64,000 nucleotides of DNA, taken from assembly GCF_007859315.1 (NCBI RefSeq), contig NZ_VOHA01000008.1, forward strand, positions 273,934 to 337,933. Direction: 5' to 3'. Under the pieces are notes generated by a model, which had not been told where the DNA came from, did no database searches, and worked only from the letters and a program-made list of their open reading frames with translations. Of this stretch, positions 18,295 through 29,057 are shown in pieces. The stretch is from Reyranella sp. CPCC 100927 (GTDB taxonomy: Bacteria; Pseudomonadota; Alphaproteobacteria; Reyranellales; Reyranellaceae). The position numbers were made by a program, and so were the translations under genes. Each line of letters opens with the position of its first letter. The stretch's first letter is position 1.

Positions 18295-19401
18295 TTACTT
18301 TTCAGGCCAGTAGTGATCGGCGGCAATCCGATAGGCCGGGAAGTAGAGCCGTTTCGCCGGCACGACGGACGACGCCCATGCCTTCTGATGATCCATCACC
18401 TTTTTGAAAAACGGATTGCGCTCGGCCTCCCTGGCGGCGACGCGATCCCATGCTTTGAGGAATTCGGTGTGAATCTCGTTGGGCGTTTGCAGGACATGAA
18501 CCTTGTGTTTCTCCTGCAGTTCCCTGACGGCGTCGGCATTCTGTTTCTGCCAGCCCACCCACCATTTGATCAGCACCTCCGTCGCCGCAGCCCTGATGAT
18601 CTCCTGATGTTGCCGGCCGAGGTCCTTCCATACGTCGCCGTTGATCAGCACGTCGCCGATGGACACTGACTCATGCAACGACGGCGCATAGTGAAATTTC
18701 CAGATCGTCTGGAAGCCGAAACGCAGATCCTCGACACCGCCGATCCACTCGGCGCAATCGATGGTGCCGCGCTCCGCCGCGGGCATGATCTCGTCGCCGG
18801 GTATGTTGACGGTACGCATACCCATCTCGTTGAAGATCCGGCCGGCGACACCGGTCTGGCGACACTTCATGCCTTTGAAGTCGGCGAGCGTCTCGATCCG
18901 CTTCTTGAACCAGCCCAACGCCTGCGGACTCGAGATCAGCACCGGTATCGACACCACGTTCAGCTTCAGATGCTCGCGGTAGAATTCCTCCACAAGCTGC
19001 TGGCCGCCGCCCCACCACATCCAGCCGAGAAAATCCTGGTGGTCCATGCCCCACGGCCCACCCGGTCCGCCGGTGAACAGGATTGCGGCGCTGTTCTTGC
19101 CTTGCCAATAACCCGCCCAGGTATGGGCACCATCGATCACTTTCCTGTGCGTCGCTTCCAGCACCTCGAAGGCACTGATGGCCCGGCCTGCCGGCATGAT
19201 CTCGATCTTGACCTGCCCATCCGTCAGCTCTTCGACGCGCCTGGCAAACATCGTGAAGTTTTCAAAGAGCGTTCGCGAGGCGGGCCAGGTCGCCTGCATC
19301 TTCAGGACTTTCTGCGCCTGGGCCGGTGCCATGGAAAAACTTAGTCCCGCGCATGCAGCAACGCACGCCGCGAACGCGGTTCCAAGGAACCGTGCTTTCA
19401 T
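18295..19401 (-). CDS. TRAP transporter solute-binding protein (DctP family)
   Basis: A 368-residue periplasmic binding protein. A signal peptide covers roughly residues 1-29, ending at AQA. The mature protein starts KVLKMQATWPASRTLFENF, the usual first DctP strand. It has GGPWGMDHQDFLGWMWWGGG, KGMKCRQTGVAG with the carboxylate-binding Arg, and GTIDCAEWIGGVEDLRFGFQ, a TakP-like metal/ligand signature, so an alpha-keto or hydroxy acid is a plausible ligand. No DctQ/DctM membrane subunits are in the window, so it is an orphan here. It is divergent from the gamma-glutamyltransferase gene and upstream of the enolase-superfamily dehydratase. Confidence 0.9.
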   Translation of the reverse strand: MKARFLGTAFAACVAACAGLSFSMAPAQAQKVLKMQATWPASRTLFENFTMFARRVEELTDGQVKIEIMPAGRAISAFEVLEATHRKVIDGAHTWAGYWQGKNSAAILFTGGPGGPWGMDHQDFLGWMWWGGGQQLVEEFYREHLKLNVVSIPVLISSPQALGWFKKRIETLADFKGMKCRQTGVAGRIFNEMGMRTVNIPGDEIMPAAERGTIDCAEWIGGVEDLRFGFQTIWKFHYAPSLHESVSIGDVLINGDVWKDLGRQHQEIIRAAATEVLIKWWVGWQKQNADAVRELQEKHKVHVLQTPNEIHTEFLKAWDRVAAREAERNPFFKKVMDHQKAWASSVVPAKRLYFPAYRIAADHYWPEK

Positions 19402-19550
19402 GATGCCGTCCTCCCAAACGCAGCATTGCGCCCGCTACGGAGCGTTCGTTTTTTTGCGCTGCGCACGAAGCCTAGGCCGCGCGTCGGATATGTGTCAACG
19501 TTGCGGCCTGCCAAACCGACTCGCGACTGCAACCGCCGGATCATGACGCC

Positions 19551-21344
19551 ATGAATTTCGTCAACCCCAACGCTTTCACCACGCGGCCCGAGATCGTCGG
19601 CACGTTTGGTGTGGTGACGTCGACGCACTGGATCGCCACCGCCGTCGGCATGTCGATTCTCGAGAAGGGCGGCAACGCCTTCGATGCAGCCGTCGCCACG
19701 GCCTTCACCTTGCAGGTGGTCGAACCGCATCTGTGCGGACCGGGCGGCGATGTGCCGATCATCCTGCACGATGTACGCCGCGGCCGTCCCGAGGTGATCT
19801 GCGGTCAGGGACCAGCGCCAGCCGGCGCCACCATCGCCCACTATCGTGCCCAGGGCTTGGACATGGTGCCCGGCACCGGGCTGCTGGCAGCCTGCATCCC
19901 CGGCACGTTCGACGCCTGGATGCTGTTGCTGCGCGACTACGGGACCTTGCGCCCAGCGGACGTGCTGGCGCCGGCCATCGCCTATGCCCGCGACGGCCAT
20001 CCCATCGTTGAGCGCGCCTGCGCCACGATCGCCACCGTGCGCCAGCAGTTCGAGACGCACTGGAAGACATCCGCCGCCGTCTTCCTGCCCGGCGGCGACG
20101 TGCCCAAGCCGGGTTCGCTGTTCCGCAATCCGGCGCTCGCCGATGCGTACAGCCGCATCGTGCGCGAGGCCGACAGCGCCGGCGGCAGCCGCGACGCCCA
20201 GATCGAGCGGGCGCGCCACAGCTGGTCGCAAGGCTTTGTCGCCGAGGCGATCGATCGCTTCTGCCGTACGCAGGACGTCATGGACGTCAGCGGCCGACCG
20301 CACAAGGGCGTGCTGACCGGCGACGACATGGCCCGGTGGCAGGCCACCGTCGAGGCGCCGCTGACGTATCGCTACGGCCGCTACACCGTCTGCAAGACCG
20401 GTCCGTGGGGCCAGGGTCCGGCCATGCTGCAGCAGCTGGCGCTGCTGAAAGGTTTCGATCTCGACGGCCTGGATCCCACCAGCGCCCAGTTCATCCATCT
20501 CCAGATCGAATGCGCCAAGCTCGCCTATGCCGATCGCGAAGCGTTCTACGGCGATCCGGCGTTCGTCGAGGTGCCGATGGCGACCTTGCTGTCGGACGCC
20601 TACAACGCCGAGCGGCGCACGCTGATCACGGATCAGGCCTCACGCGAGCTGCGCCCCGGCCGCATCGATGGTTTCGGCGGTGTCGTGACCTTGCGCCGCC
20701 CCGAGGGCGGACGCGCGGCGGCGGGCGCCGGCGAGCCGACGGTCGGACGGCTGGGCCAGGTCAGCGGCGATACCGTGCATTTCGACATCGTCGATCGCGA
20801 CGGCAACATGGTGAGCGCGACGCCCAGCGGCGGCTGGCTGCAAAGCTCGCCGGTGATCCCGGAACTCGGCTTCCCGCTCGGCACGCGGGCGCAGATGTTC
20901 TGGCTCGAGGAAGGCCTGCCGGGCTCGCTGGCCCCCGGCAAGCGACCCCGCACGACGCTGACACCGACGCTGGCGCTGCGCGACGAACAGCCTTATCTCG
21001 CCTGGGGCTCGCCGGGCGGCGATCAGCAGGACCAATGGATCACGCAATTCTTCCTGCGCCATGTCCATTGCGGCATGAACCTGCAGGAGGCGATCGACGC
21101 GCCGGCCTGGCACAGCGAGCATTTCCCCAGTTCATTCTGGCCGCGCACGGCCCGGCCCGGCGTGCTGGTGGTCGAGAACCGCGTGCCCTCCGCGACCGTG
21201 GCGGAGTTGCGCCGTCGTGGCCACGAGGTCGAGGTCGGCGAGGACTGGTCGGAGGGCCGCCTGACGGCGGCATCGCGCGCCGATCCCTGGCGCCGCGCCG
21301 CCGCCAACCCGCGCGGCATGCAGGGCTACGCTGCCGGGCGCTGA
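19551..21344 (+). CDS. Gamma-glutamyltransferase family protein, cytosolic type
   Basis: A 597-residue Ntn-hydrolase that would cleave gamma-glutamyl amide bonds after autoprocessing. The large-subunit part has GMSILEKGGNAFDAAVATAF and VVEPHLCGPGGD. The likely nucleophile is Thr408 in SGDTVHFDIVD, which becomes the N-terminus of the small subunit; the variant DTVHFD replaces the common TTH motif. PGKRPRTTLTPT and GSPGGD follow as expected. There is no signal peptide, so the enzyme should be cytosolic, unlike the periplasmic E. coli Ggt. It opens a six- or seven-gene run with DUF1028 and an oligopeptide ABC importer, which suggests intracellular hydrolysis of an imported gamma-glutamyl compound. 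Confidence 0.9.
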   Translation: MNFVNPNAFTTRPEIVGTFGVVTSTHWIATAVGMSILEKGGNAFDAAVATAFTLQVVEPHLCGPGGDVPIILHDVRRGRPEVICGQGPAPAGATIAHYRAQGLDMVPGTGLLAACIPGTFDAWMLLLRDYGTLRPADVLAPAIAYARDGHPIVERACATIATVRQQFETHWKTSAAVFLPGGDVPKPGSLFRNPALADAYSRIVREADSAGGSRDAQIERARHSWSQGFVAEAIDRFCRTQDVMDVSGRPHKGVLTGDDMARWQATVEAPLTYRYGRYTVCKTGPWGQGPAMLQQLALLKGFDLDGLDPTSAQFIHLQIECAKLAYADREAFYGDPAFVEVPMATLLSDAYNAERRTLITDQASRELRPGRIDGFGGVVTLRRPEGGRAAAGAGEPTVGRLGQVSGDTVHFDIVDRDGNMVSATPSGGWLQSSPVIPELGFPLGTRAQMFWLEEGLPGSLAPGKRPRTTLTPTLALRDEQPYLAWGSPGGDQQDQWITQFFLRHVHCGMNLQEAIDAPAWHSEHFPSSFWPRTARPGVLVVENRVPSATVAELRRRGHEVEVGEDWSEGRLTAASRADPWRRAAANPRGMQGYAAGR

Positions 21345-21358
21345 GCGGGAGCCGCATC

Positions 21359-22072
21359 GTGACCTGGTCGATCATCGCGCGTGATCCGGTGGATGGGGCG
21401 ATCGGCATCGCTGTCGCCACCCGGTTCTTCGCCGTCGGCGCACGCGTGCCGCACATTCTGAGTGGCATTGGCGCCGTCGCGACCCAGGCGCTGGTCAACC
21501 CGTTCTACGGCACGCGCGGCCTGCAGCTGCTGCGTGAAGGCGTGCCCGCGCCCGACGTCGTTCGGCTGCTGACCGAGGCCGATCCCGGACAGGCGCACCG
21601 CCAGGTGCATGTCCTGGACAGCGGCGGCCGGATGGCTGCGCACACAGGTGACGCCTGCATCGATTGGTGCGGTCACCGCACGGAGGATACCTTCTCCGTG
21701 GCCGGCAACATGCTGGCCGGGCCGCAGGTGATCGACGAGACGGCGGCGGCGTTCAAGGCCAACGCGACACTGCCCTTCGTGCGCCGCCTGATCGCGGCGC
21801 TGAAGGCAGGGGAGGCTGCCGGCGGCGACAAGCGCGGCAAACAATCGGCAGCGCTGCTGATCCACGGCAGGGAGACCTATTCCGACCTGGATCTGCGGGT
21901 CGACGACCATCCCGATCCGCTGGTCGAGCTGGAGCGGCTCGAGACCGTCAGCCGCGTCCACTGGGTTCACTTCCGCCAATTCCTGCCGACCGAGAGCAAT
22001 CCGGCCGGCACCACCGACCGCATGACGATCGAGGCCGGCATCGCCGCCGGCCAGGCAGCCGACCCGGCATGA
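21359..22072 (+). CDS. DUF1028 family Ntn-hydrolase-like protein
   Basis: A 237-residue protein matching DUF1028: [26 protein letters not shown] at the start, [26 protein letters not shown] and [13 protein letters not shown], which are the conserved blocks. The family has an Ntn-hydrolase-like fold with no firmly assigned reaction. The start is GTG at 21359, with GGGAG about 8 nt upstream; starting there places Thr2 near the N-terminus, as expected if Met removal exposes a nucleophile. It is 14 nt past the gamma-glutamyltransferase stop and overlaps the next ABC gene by 4 nt (ATGA), so it is part of the operon. Substrate unknown; a gamma-glutamyl or peptide product is a guess. Confidence 0.88.
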   Translation: MTWSIIARDPVDGAIGIAVATRFFAVGARVPHILSGIGAVATQALVNPFYGTRGLQLLREGVPAPDVVRLLTEADPGQAHRQVHVLDSGGRMAAHTGDACIDWCGHRTEDTFSVAGNMLAGPQVIDETAAAFKANATLPFVRRLIAALKAGEAAGGDKRGKQSAALLIHGRETYSDLDLRVDDHPDPLVELERLETVSRVHWVHFRQFLPTESNPAGTTDRMTIEAGIAAGQAADPA

Positions 22073-23055
22073 GCGAACCGCTGCTGGCCGTCGACGATCT
22101 GCGCGTCGCCTTTGCCGGCGACGACGGGCGCTCGACGTTGGCGGTCGACGGCGTGAGCTTCGCTCTTGGGCGCGGCCATACGCTGGGGATCGTGGGCGAA
22201 TCGGGCTGCGGCAAGAGCGTGACGTCGCTGTCGATCATGGGCCTGCTGCCCAAGCACACGGCACGGGTGTCAGGCTCCGTACGCTTCGAGGGCACCGATC
22301 TGCTGCACACATCGGACCGCACCTTGCGCGACCTGCGCGGCGATCGACTGGCGATGATCTTCCAGGAGCCGATGACGTCACTCAATCCGTCCTACACGGT
22401 GGGTGACCAGATCGCAGAGGCTGTCATCCGCCACCGTGGCGTCTCACCGCGCGAAGCGCGGGCGCATGCGATCGAGATGCTGCGGCATGTGCGCATCCCG
22501 TCACCCGAGCAGCGGGTCGACGACTATCCGCACCGGCTGTCCGGCGGCATGCGCCAGCGCGCCATGATCGCCATGGCATTGGCCTGCGATCCGCAGCTGC
22601 TGATTGCCGACGAGCCGACGACGGCGCTCGACGTCACCATCCAGGCGCAGATCCTCGACCTGATGCGCCGGCTGAGGGCCGAGACCGGCACCGCGATCAT
22701 CCTGATCACACACGACCTGGGCGTGGTGGCCGAGCTCTGCGATGATGTCGTGGTGATGTATGCCGGCCAGGTCGTCGAGCGGGCGCCGGTTGCGTCGTTG
22801 TTCGCTCAGCCTCAGCATCCCTACACCGTCGGCCTGCTGGGCTCGATCCCGCGGCTCGATCACCGCCGCGATCGCCTGGCCGCCATCGACGGCACGGTGC
22901 CCAACATGACGGCACCGCCGCCGGGATGCCGCTTCGCCCGGCGCTGTCCTTTCGCCGACGAGCGCTGCCGCCGCGACGCGCCGCCGCCGATCGAGGTTGC
23001 GGCCGGCCACATCTCGCGCTGCTGGAAGGCGCCGCTGGAACAGCTTGTGCAATGA
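22069..23055 (+). CDS. Oligo/dipeptide ABC transporter ATPase (DppD-like)
   Basis: A 328-residue cytosolic ATPase powering peptide-type import. Walker A is GESGCGKS, the Q-loop is [16 protein letters not shown], the signature is LSGGMRQR, Walker B is [12 protein letters not shown] and the H-loop is LITHDLG. The C-terminal OppD/DppD extension with four cysteines ([16 protein letters not shown]) is present and in such ATPases can hold an iron-sulfur cluster. Start overlaps the DUF1028 stop by 4 nt, indicating coupled translation. It pairs with the DppF-like ATPase 10 nt downstream. Confidence 0.95.
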   Translation: MSEPLLAVDDLRVAFAGDDGRSTLAVDGVSFALGRGHTLGIVGESGCGKSVTSLSIMGLLPKHTARVSGSVRFEGTDLLHTSDRTLRDLRGDRLAMIFQEPMTSLNPSYTVGDQIAEAVIRHRGVSPREARAHAIEMLRHVRIPSPEQRVDDYPHRLSGGMRQRAMIAMALACDPQLLIADEPTTALDVTIQAQILDLMRRLRAETGTAIILITHDLGVVAELCDDVVVMYAGQVVERAPVASLFAQPQHPYTVGLLGSIPRLDHRRDRLAAIDGTVPNMTAPPPGCRFARRCPFADERCRRDAPPPIEVAAGHISRCWKAPLEQLVQ

Positions 23056-23065
23056 ACATCGCGCC

Positions 23066-24145
<1,080 letters not shown>

Positions 24146-24213
24146 TGCGGCGACCGCCGGGAGTAGAGTGCCGTCCGCCAGACCGGACAACGATACGTGA
24201 GGGAGGAATCACA

Positions 24214-25734
24214 ATGCGAACGGGAATGACAGCGACCATCGCGGCGATGATGGCCATGTCGCTGGCCGGCGCGGCGCAGGCACAGACACATCTGCGCATC
24301 GGATTGGCCGAGGATCCCGATGTGCTCGACCCCAGCCTGGCGCGCACCTATGTCGGGCGCATCGTCTTCTCGTCGATCTGCGACAAGCTGTTCGACATCG
24401 ACGACAAGCTCAACATCGTGCCGCAGCTGGCGCTGTCGCATGAGACCTCGGCGGACGGCAAGATCGTCACCATCAAGCTGCGCCCGGGTGTGACGTTCCA
24501 TGACGGCGAAAAGTTCGACGCCGAGGCCGCGAAGTACAGCCTGGAGCGCCACCTGACGATGACCGGCTCGTTCCGCAAGCCGGAGATTGCGCAGATCGAC
24601 AAGATCGAGGTTGTCGATCCGCTGACCATCCGCCTGCTGTTGAAAGCGCCGTTCTCGCCACTGCTGGCACAGCTCACCGACCGCGCCGGCATGATGGTCT
24701 CGCCCAAGGCGGCCAAGGAGGCGGGCGACAAGTTCGGGAACAAGCCGGTGTGTGCCGGGCCCTACAAGTTCGTCGAGCGCGTGCAGCAGGATCGCATCGT
24801 GGTCGAGAAGTTCGCCGACTACTGGAACAAGGCGAACGTACACATCGATAAGATCACCTACCTGCCGATCGTCGACTCCACGGTGCGCCTGGCCAACGTG
24901 CGGTCCGGCGGACTCGAGTTGATCGAGCGCCCGCTGGCGACCGACATCAAGACCATTCGCGACACGCCCAAGCTGAAGCTGGTGAGCGCCGTTGAGATCG
25001 GCTACCAGGGCCTCACTCTCAACATCGCCAACGGCCCCAAGGCCGACACGCCGCTGGCCAAGAGCGCCAAGGTGCGCAAGGCTTTCGAGCTGGCGCTCGA
25101 CCGCGATGCCCTGAACCAGGTCGTGTTCAACGGCGAGTTCGTGCCCGGTAACCAGTGGATCAGCCCGCAGCACCCGTACTACCAGCAGAGCGTGCCGATC
25201 CCGAAGCGCGACCTCGCCAAGGCCAAGGCGCTGCTGAAGGAGGCCGGCGTCAGCGGTCAGATCGCCATCGACTTCATGGTGCCCAACAACCCCGAAACGC
25301 GCCAGGTCGCCGAACTGATCCAGTCGATGGTCGCCGAGGCCGGCTTCGACATGAAGATTCGCGTGACCGAGTTCGCAACCTCGCTCAAGCAATCGGAGCT
25401 CGGCGAGTACCAGGCCTATCTGATCGGCTGGTCGGGCCGCACTGATCCCGACGGCAACATCTACTCTTTTGCAGCCTGCAAGCAGCCGCAGAACGTGAGC
25501 GGCTATTGCGATCCCGGTACTGACGAGGCCCTGAACCAGGCGCGCACCCTGTCCGAGCCCGAGGCTCGCAAGCACGCTTACGAAAAGGTGGCCAAGCGGA
25601 TGATCGGCGAGAACGAAGGCCACATCGTCTACCTCTACCATCGCCGCGTGCTGATGGCGCACACCGAGCGCCTTGAAGGTTTCAAGCCGATGCCCGACGG
25701 ACTGATCCGCGTCGTCGGGCTGAAGCTGAAGTAG
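24214..25734 (+). CDS. ABC transporter substrate-binding protein, peptide/nickel (SBP_bac_5) family
   Basis: A 506-residue periplasmic binding protein with a signal peptide to about residue 23 (SLAGAAQAQ). Mature landmarks are LRIGLAEDPDVLDPSLARTYVGRIVFSS, LRPGVTFHDGEKFDAEAAKYSLERH (the family signature), PVCAGPYKFVERVQQDRIVVEKF and YQGLTLNIANGP. The family binds di- and oligopeptides, glutathione or nickel; the operon context favours a gamma-glutamyl peptide. The start ATG at 24214 follows GGGAGGA at 24201. A large palindromic element stands between this gene and the permeases, a common way to keep binding protein in excess over membrane subunits. Confidence 0.94.
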   Translation: MRTGMTATIAAMMAMSLAGAAQAQTHLRIGLAEDPDVLDPSLARTYVGRIVFSSICDKLFDIDDKLNIVPQLALSHETSADGKIVTIKLRPGVTFHDGEKFDAEAAKYSLERHLTMTGSFRKPEIAQIDKIEVVDPLTIRLLLKAPFSPLLAQLTDRAGMMVSPKAAKEAGDKFGNKPVCAGPYKFVERVQQDRIVVEKFADYWNKANVHIDKITYLPIVDSTVRLANVRSGGLELIERPLATDIKTIRDTPKLKLVSAVEIGYQGLTLNIANGPKADTPLAKSAKVRKAFELALDRDALNQVVFNGEFVPGNQWISPQHPYYQQSVPIPKRDLAKAKALLKEAGVSGQIAIDFMVPNNPETRQVAELIQSMVAEAGFDMKIRVTEFATSLKQSELGEYQAYLIGWSGRTDPDGNIYSFAACKQPQNVSGYCDPGTDEALNQARTLSEPEARKHAYEKVAKRMIGENEGHIVYLYHRRVLMAHTERLEGFKPMPDGLIRVVGLKLK

Positions 25735-25785
25735 GCGGCCACGCCATGATGCGGGACGCGATCACACATCTCTCACCTCTCTGCT

Positions 25786-25972
25786 CCCCTCTCCGCCCAC
25801 GGAGCGGGGGGAGAGGGAGGGGCCCATCGCGTCAGCGATGGGAGGGTGAGGTGGGCGTTGAAGACGAACGTGATCTCGTTGGCAAAACCACGTGTGTCCT
25901 GACCACCCACCTCACCCTCCCACGCTGCGCGTGGGCCCCTCCCTCTCCCCCCGCTCCGCGGGCGGAGAGGGG
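25786..25972. repeat. Long inverted repeat inside the ABC operon (type C)
   Basis: Two near-perfect arms of about 67-70 nt, 25786-25855 and 25906-25972, around a 50-nt centre. The outer part, from CCCCTCTCCGCCC to GAGGGAGGGGCCCA, is almost identical in both arms. The inner short hairpin differs between them (ATCGCGTCAGCGAT versus ACGCTGCGCGT), so the stems are kept while the loop sequences vary. It sits between the binding-protein gene and the first permease, 13-50 nt from the genes. Likely functions are 3' protection of the upstream mRNA segment or partial termination. Confidence 0.9.
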
Positions 25973-25989
25973 CTTCGGTCGGTAGAGCC

Positions 25990-26931
25990 ATGCTCCCCTT
26001 CCTTGGCCGCCGGCTGCTGCAGCTCATCCCGACGCTGTTCTTCGTGTCGGTGATCATCTTCGGGCTGCAGCAGCTTCTGCCCGGCGATCCGGCACTGATC
26101 ATGGCAGGCGAGGATCGCGACCCCGAGGTCATCGCGCAGATCCGTGCGCAGTACCGTCTCGATCAGCCGATTCCCGTGCAGTACTTCTATTGGATGAAAG
26201 GCGTGCTGTCGGGCGATCTCGGCGAGTCGATGCGCATCAAGAAGCCGGTGCTCGATCTCGTGCTCGAAAAGCTGCCGGTCACGGCGCAGCTCGCCGCCAT
26301 GGCGATCGTGATCGCGCTGGTGATCGGCGTCGGCGCCGGCATCGTGTCGGCGGTCTACAAGGACACCTGGCTCGACTACGGCGCCAACATTTTCGCGCTG
26401 TGGGGCATCAGCACGCCCAACTTCTGGCTCGGCATCCTGCTGATCTTCCTGTTCTCGGTGCAGCTCGGCTGGCTGCCGGCATCGGGCTATGTACGTCCCA
26501 GCGAAGATCTCAAAGCCAGCCTGGCCAGCACCATCATGCCGGCCTTCGTGCTGGGCAACGCCATCGCCGCCATCCTGATGCGCCACACGCGTGGCGCCAT
26601 GCTGCAGGTACTATCCAGCGACTACGTGCGCACGGCGCGCGCCAAGGGCCTGCTGGAACGGTCCGTGGTGCTCAAGCACGCCATGCGCAACGCGCTCACG
26701 CCGGTGATCACGCTGGGCGCACTGGAGCTGGGTACGCTGCTCTCGGGTGCCGTGCTGACCGAGCAGATCTTCACCATCCCGGGCTTCGGCAAGTTGATCG
26801 TCGATGCCGTCTTCAACCGCGACTATGCCGTCGTGCAAGGCGTCGTGCTGGTGACGGCCACCGCCTACATCATGCTGAACCTCCTGGCCGACATCGCCTA
26901 CGTGCTGGCCAACCCGCGGCTGCGGAGCTGA
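25990..26931 (+). CDS. Peptide ABC transporter permease (DppB-like)
   Basis: A 313-residue inner-membrane permease with six membrane segments. The N-terminus FLGRRLLQLIPTLFFVSVIIFGLQ and the following LPGDPA are the DppB/OppB hallmark. The coupling helix for the ATPase is RTARAKGLLERSVVLKHAMRNAL, containing the EAA-like motif. The gene begins just after the long inverted repeat and ends 2 nt before the next permease start, so the two permeases are tightly coupled. Confidence 0.95.
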   Translation: MLPFLGRRLLQLIPTLFFVSVIIFGLQQLLPGDPALIMAGEDRDPEVIAQIRAQYRLDQPIPVQYFYWMKGVLSGDLGESMRIKKPVLDLVLEKLPVTAQLAAMAIVIALVIGVGAGIVSAVYKDTWLDYGANIFALWGISTPNFWLGILLIFLFSVQLGWLPASGYVRPSEDLKASLASTIMPAFVLGNAIAAILMRHTRGAMLQVLSSDYVRTARAKGLLERSVVLKHAMRNALTPVITLGALELGTLLSGAVLTEQIFTIPGFGKLIVDAVFNRDYAVVQGVVLVTATAYIMLNLLADIAYVLANPRLRS

Positions 26932-26933
26932 TC

Positions 26934-27824
26934 ATGGCGAGCATCACCGCGACCGATACCGTTGCCGCAGCCGATGCATTGCATGTCGAAAGCCCGGCCC
27001 GGCGCGCCTGGCGGCGCTTGCGGCGGCGCAAGGGTGCGATGGTCGGGCTCACCATCATCGTCGTCTTCATCGTGCTGGCGTTGCTGGCGCCCTGGATCAC
27101 ACCCCATGATCCCCTGAAGCAGAGCTGGTCGCTGGTACGCAAGGCGCCGTCGGCAATCCACTGGTTCGGCACCGACGAGGTTGGCCGCGACCTGTTCAGC
27201 CGGGTGATCTATGGCGCACGCGCCTCGCTCAGTGCCGGTACCATCTCGGTGGGTATTGCGCTCTGTATCGGTGTGCCGCTGGGGATCATCGCGGGCTATA
27301 TCGGCGGCTGGGTCGACGCGCTGATCAGCCGCATCACGGATGCGATGCTGGCGACCCCGTTCCTGATCCTCGCCATCGCGTTGGCCGCCTTCCTCGGTCC
27401 CAGCCTGGGCAATGCGATGATCGCCATCGGCATCACCGCCACGCCCATCTTCATCCGCCTCACCCGCGGCCAGGTCATGACGGTGAAGGTCGAGGACTAT
27501 ATCGAGGCGGCGCGCGCCGTGGGCAATCCCAAGTGGCGGATCGCACTGTTCCACATCCTGCCCAACATCCTGCCGCCCCTGCTGGTGCAGGCGACCCTGG
27601 CGCTGGCAACCGCCATCATCGCCGAGGCCGCGCTTTCCTTCCTCGGCCTGGGTCAGCAACCGCCGGCGCCGTCCTGGGGCAGCATGCTGAACTCGGCACA
27701 GCGCTTCCTGACCAACGCTCCCTGGCTGGCGATCTGGCCGGGCGTGGCGATCTTCCTGGCTGTCCTGTCCTTCAACCTTTTGGGAGACGGACTGCGCGAT
27801 GCGCTGGATCCCAAGGAACGATGA
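26934..27824 (+). CDS. Peptide ABC transporter permease (DppC-like)
   Basis: A 296-residue permease with the N-terminal OppC/DppC segment RRKGAMVGLTIIVVFIVLALLAPWITPHDP, then HWFGTDEVGRDLFSRVIYGARASL, the conserved DppC periplasmic loop, and the EAA coupling loop YIEAARAVGNPKWRIALFHILPN. It closes with FLGLGQQPPAPSWGSML and FNLLGDGLRDALDPK, both typical. It completes the importer (two ATPases, binding protein, two permeases). The enolase-superfamily gene that follows is convergent. Confidence 0.95.
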   Translation: MASITATDTVAAADALHVESPARRAWRRLRRRKGAMVGLTIIVVFIVLALLAPWITPHDPLKQSWSLVRKAPSAIHWFGTDEVGRDLFSRVIYGARASLSAGTISVGIALCIGVPLGIIAGYIGGWVDALISRITDAMLATPFLILAIALAAFLGPSLGNAMIAIGITATPIFIRLTRGQVMTVKVEDYIEAARAVGNPKWRIALFHILPNILPPLLVQATLALATAIIAEAALSFLGLGQQPPAPSWGSMLNSAQRFLTNAPWLAIWPGVAIFLAVLSFNLLGDGLRDALDPKER

Positions 27825-27851
27825 GCGTAGCCGGGCCCATTGCCCGGACAC

Positions 27852-29006
27852 TCAGGCCGCCGTGGCGCGATGCTCCGCATGTGCCAACAGCCACGGCGCG
27901 GCGCGGTCAAGATCGGGCTCAACGCCGAGGCCGGGCGCGCCAGGCAGCGGAAAGACACCATCGCTCACCCGCGGGAAAGGCTGAGCCAGGGCTTCCCGCA
28001 GCGGGTTCTCCATCATGTCGTGCTCCAGCAAACCGGGCCCGCCCACGGCGGCGAGAACCTGAGCCGCCGCCAGCAGGCCAAGACCGCCGCCGAGCCAGTG
28101 TGGGCAGTATGAGCGGCCGGCCGCGACGGCGCGCCGTCCCACGGCAAAAGCGCCCGTCACGCCGCCCCATTTCAGCATGTCGGGCTGCACCACGCCGTGG
28201 TGGCCGTTGGCGATGAGCGCTGCGAAAGCCTCGTAACCCATGACGTTCTCGCCGCCGGCGAGCGGCACCGGCGACAGCATCGCGAGTTCCGCCCATTCCG
28301 TGGCGGGCCGGTCGGCCGGGATGGGCTCCTCGATCCAGTCGAGTCCATAGGCCCCAAGATTGCGTACGGCTCGCCGCGCCGCTGCGAGGTCCCAGCCCTG
28401 GTTGGCGTCCACCATCAGGCGTTCGCCCAGGCGGCGGTGGCGCGCGAGATCGGAGACCACCGCATTGTCCATGTCGGGCCCAAAGGCGACCTTGACCTTG
28501 AAGGCCCGGAAGCCCGCCTCGCGACACCGCTCCACCGTTGGCAATGCGGTGTCCGGGTTCAGGCCGCTGGCGTAGGCGGGCACTGCGTCGCGGACCGCAT
28601 CACCTGCCAGCAGCGCACGCAGAGGCTTGCCTATCCGACGCGCGGCCATGTCCCATAACGCAAGATCGAGTCCCGCGATGCAGGCGGCGAAAGGGCCGGG
28701 CTCGCCACCCTGAATGGCCCAGCGGGCCGTTCGTTCCGTTATCGCCTGCCACGCCTCGGGTGGATCGGCAAAGCTGCCGGCCATCGCCGCCGGCGCAATC
28801 ACGGTCTCCAGCAACCGCACCTTGTTGTCGGCACCGTAGGGCGGGAAGTTGCACCAGACTTCGCCCCAGCCATGCGCGCCATCGCGATCCTCCACGCGCA
28901 GCAGCAGCGCACTGCGGCGCGGCATGGTACCGAAGGACATCTTCACGGGCTCCTTGACGTCGGCCCGGTAGAGAAAGGTTTCGATTCGTGCGATGCGCAC
29001 CGTCAT
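27852..29006 (-). CDS. Mandelate racemase / muconate-lactonizing family enzyme
   Basis: A 384-residue enolase-superfamily enzyme of the muconate-cycloisomerase subgroup. The KxK base pair is in FKVKVAF; the three metal ligands are in VDANQGWD, WIEEP and GGENVMGY; the opposite-face acid/base segment is QPDMLKWGGVT. This arrangement can do racemisation, epimerisation or cycloisomerisation; dipeptide epimerase activity is one possibility given the neighbouring peptide importer, but the specificity loop is not diagnostic. The start at 29006 was chosen over a Met 11 codons upstream because MTVRIARIETFLYR is the normal first strand. Confidence 0.87.
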   Translation of the reverse strand: MTVRIARIETFLYRADVKEPVKMSFGTMPRRSALLLRVEDRDGAHGWGEVWCNFPPYGADNKVRLLETVIAPAAMAGSFADPPEAWQAITERTARWAIQGGEPGPFAACIAGLDLALWDMAARRIGKPLRALLAGDAVRDAVPAYASGLNPDTALPTVERCREAGFRAFKVKVAFGPDMDNAVVSDLARHRRLGERLMVDANQGWDLAAARRAVRNLGAYGLDWIEEPIPADRPATEWAELAMLSPVPLAGGENVMGYEAFAALIANGHHGVVQPDMLKWGGVTGAFAVGRRAVAAGRSYCPHWLGGGLGLLAAAQVLAAVGGPGLLEHDMMENPLREALAQPFPRVSDGVFPLPGAPGLGVEPDLDRAAPWLLAHAEHRATAA

Positions 29007-29057
29007 GGTGGTCGTCCTTGTGTGCGAACGGTGTCGCAATCTTCGCCGAGCCTCCCG

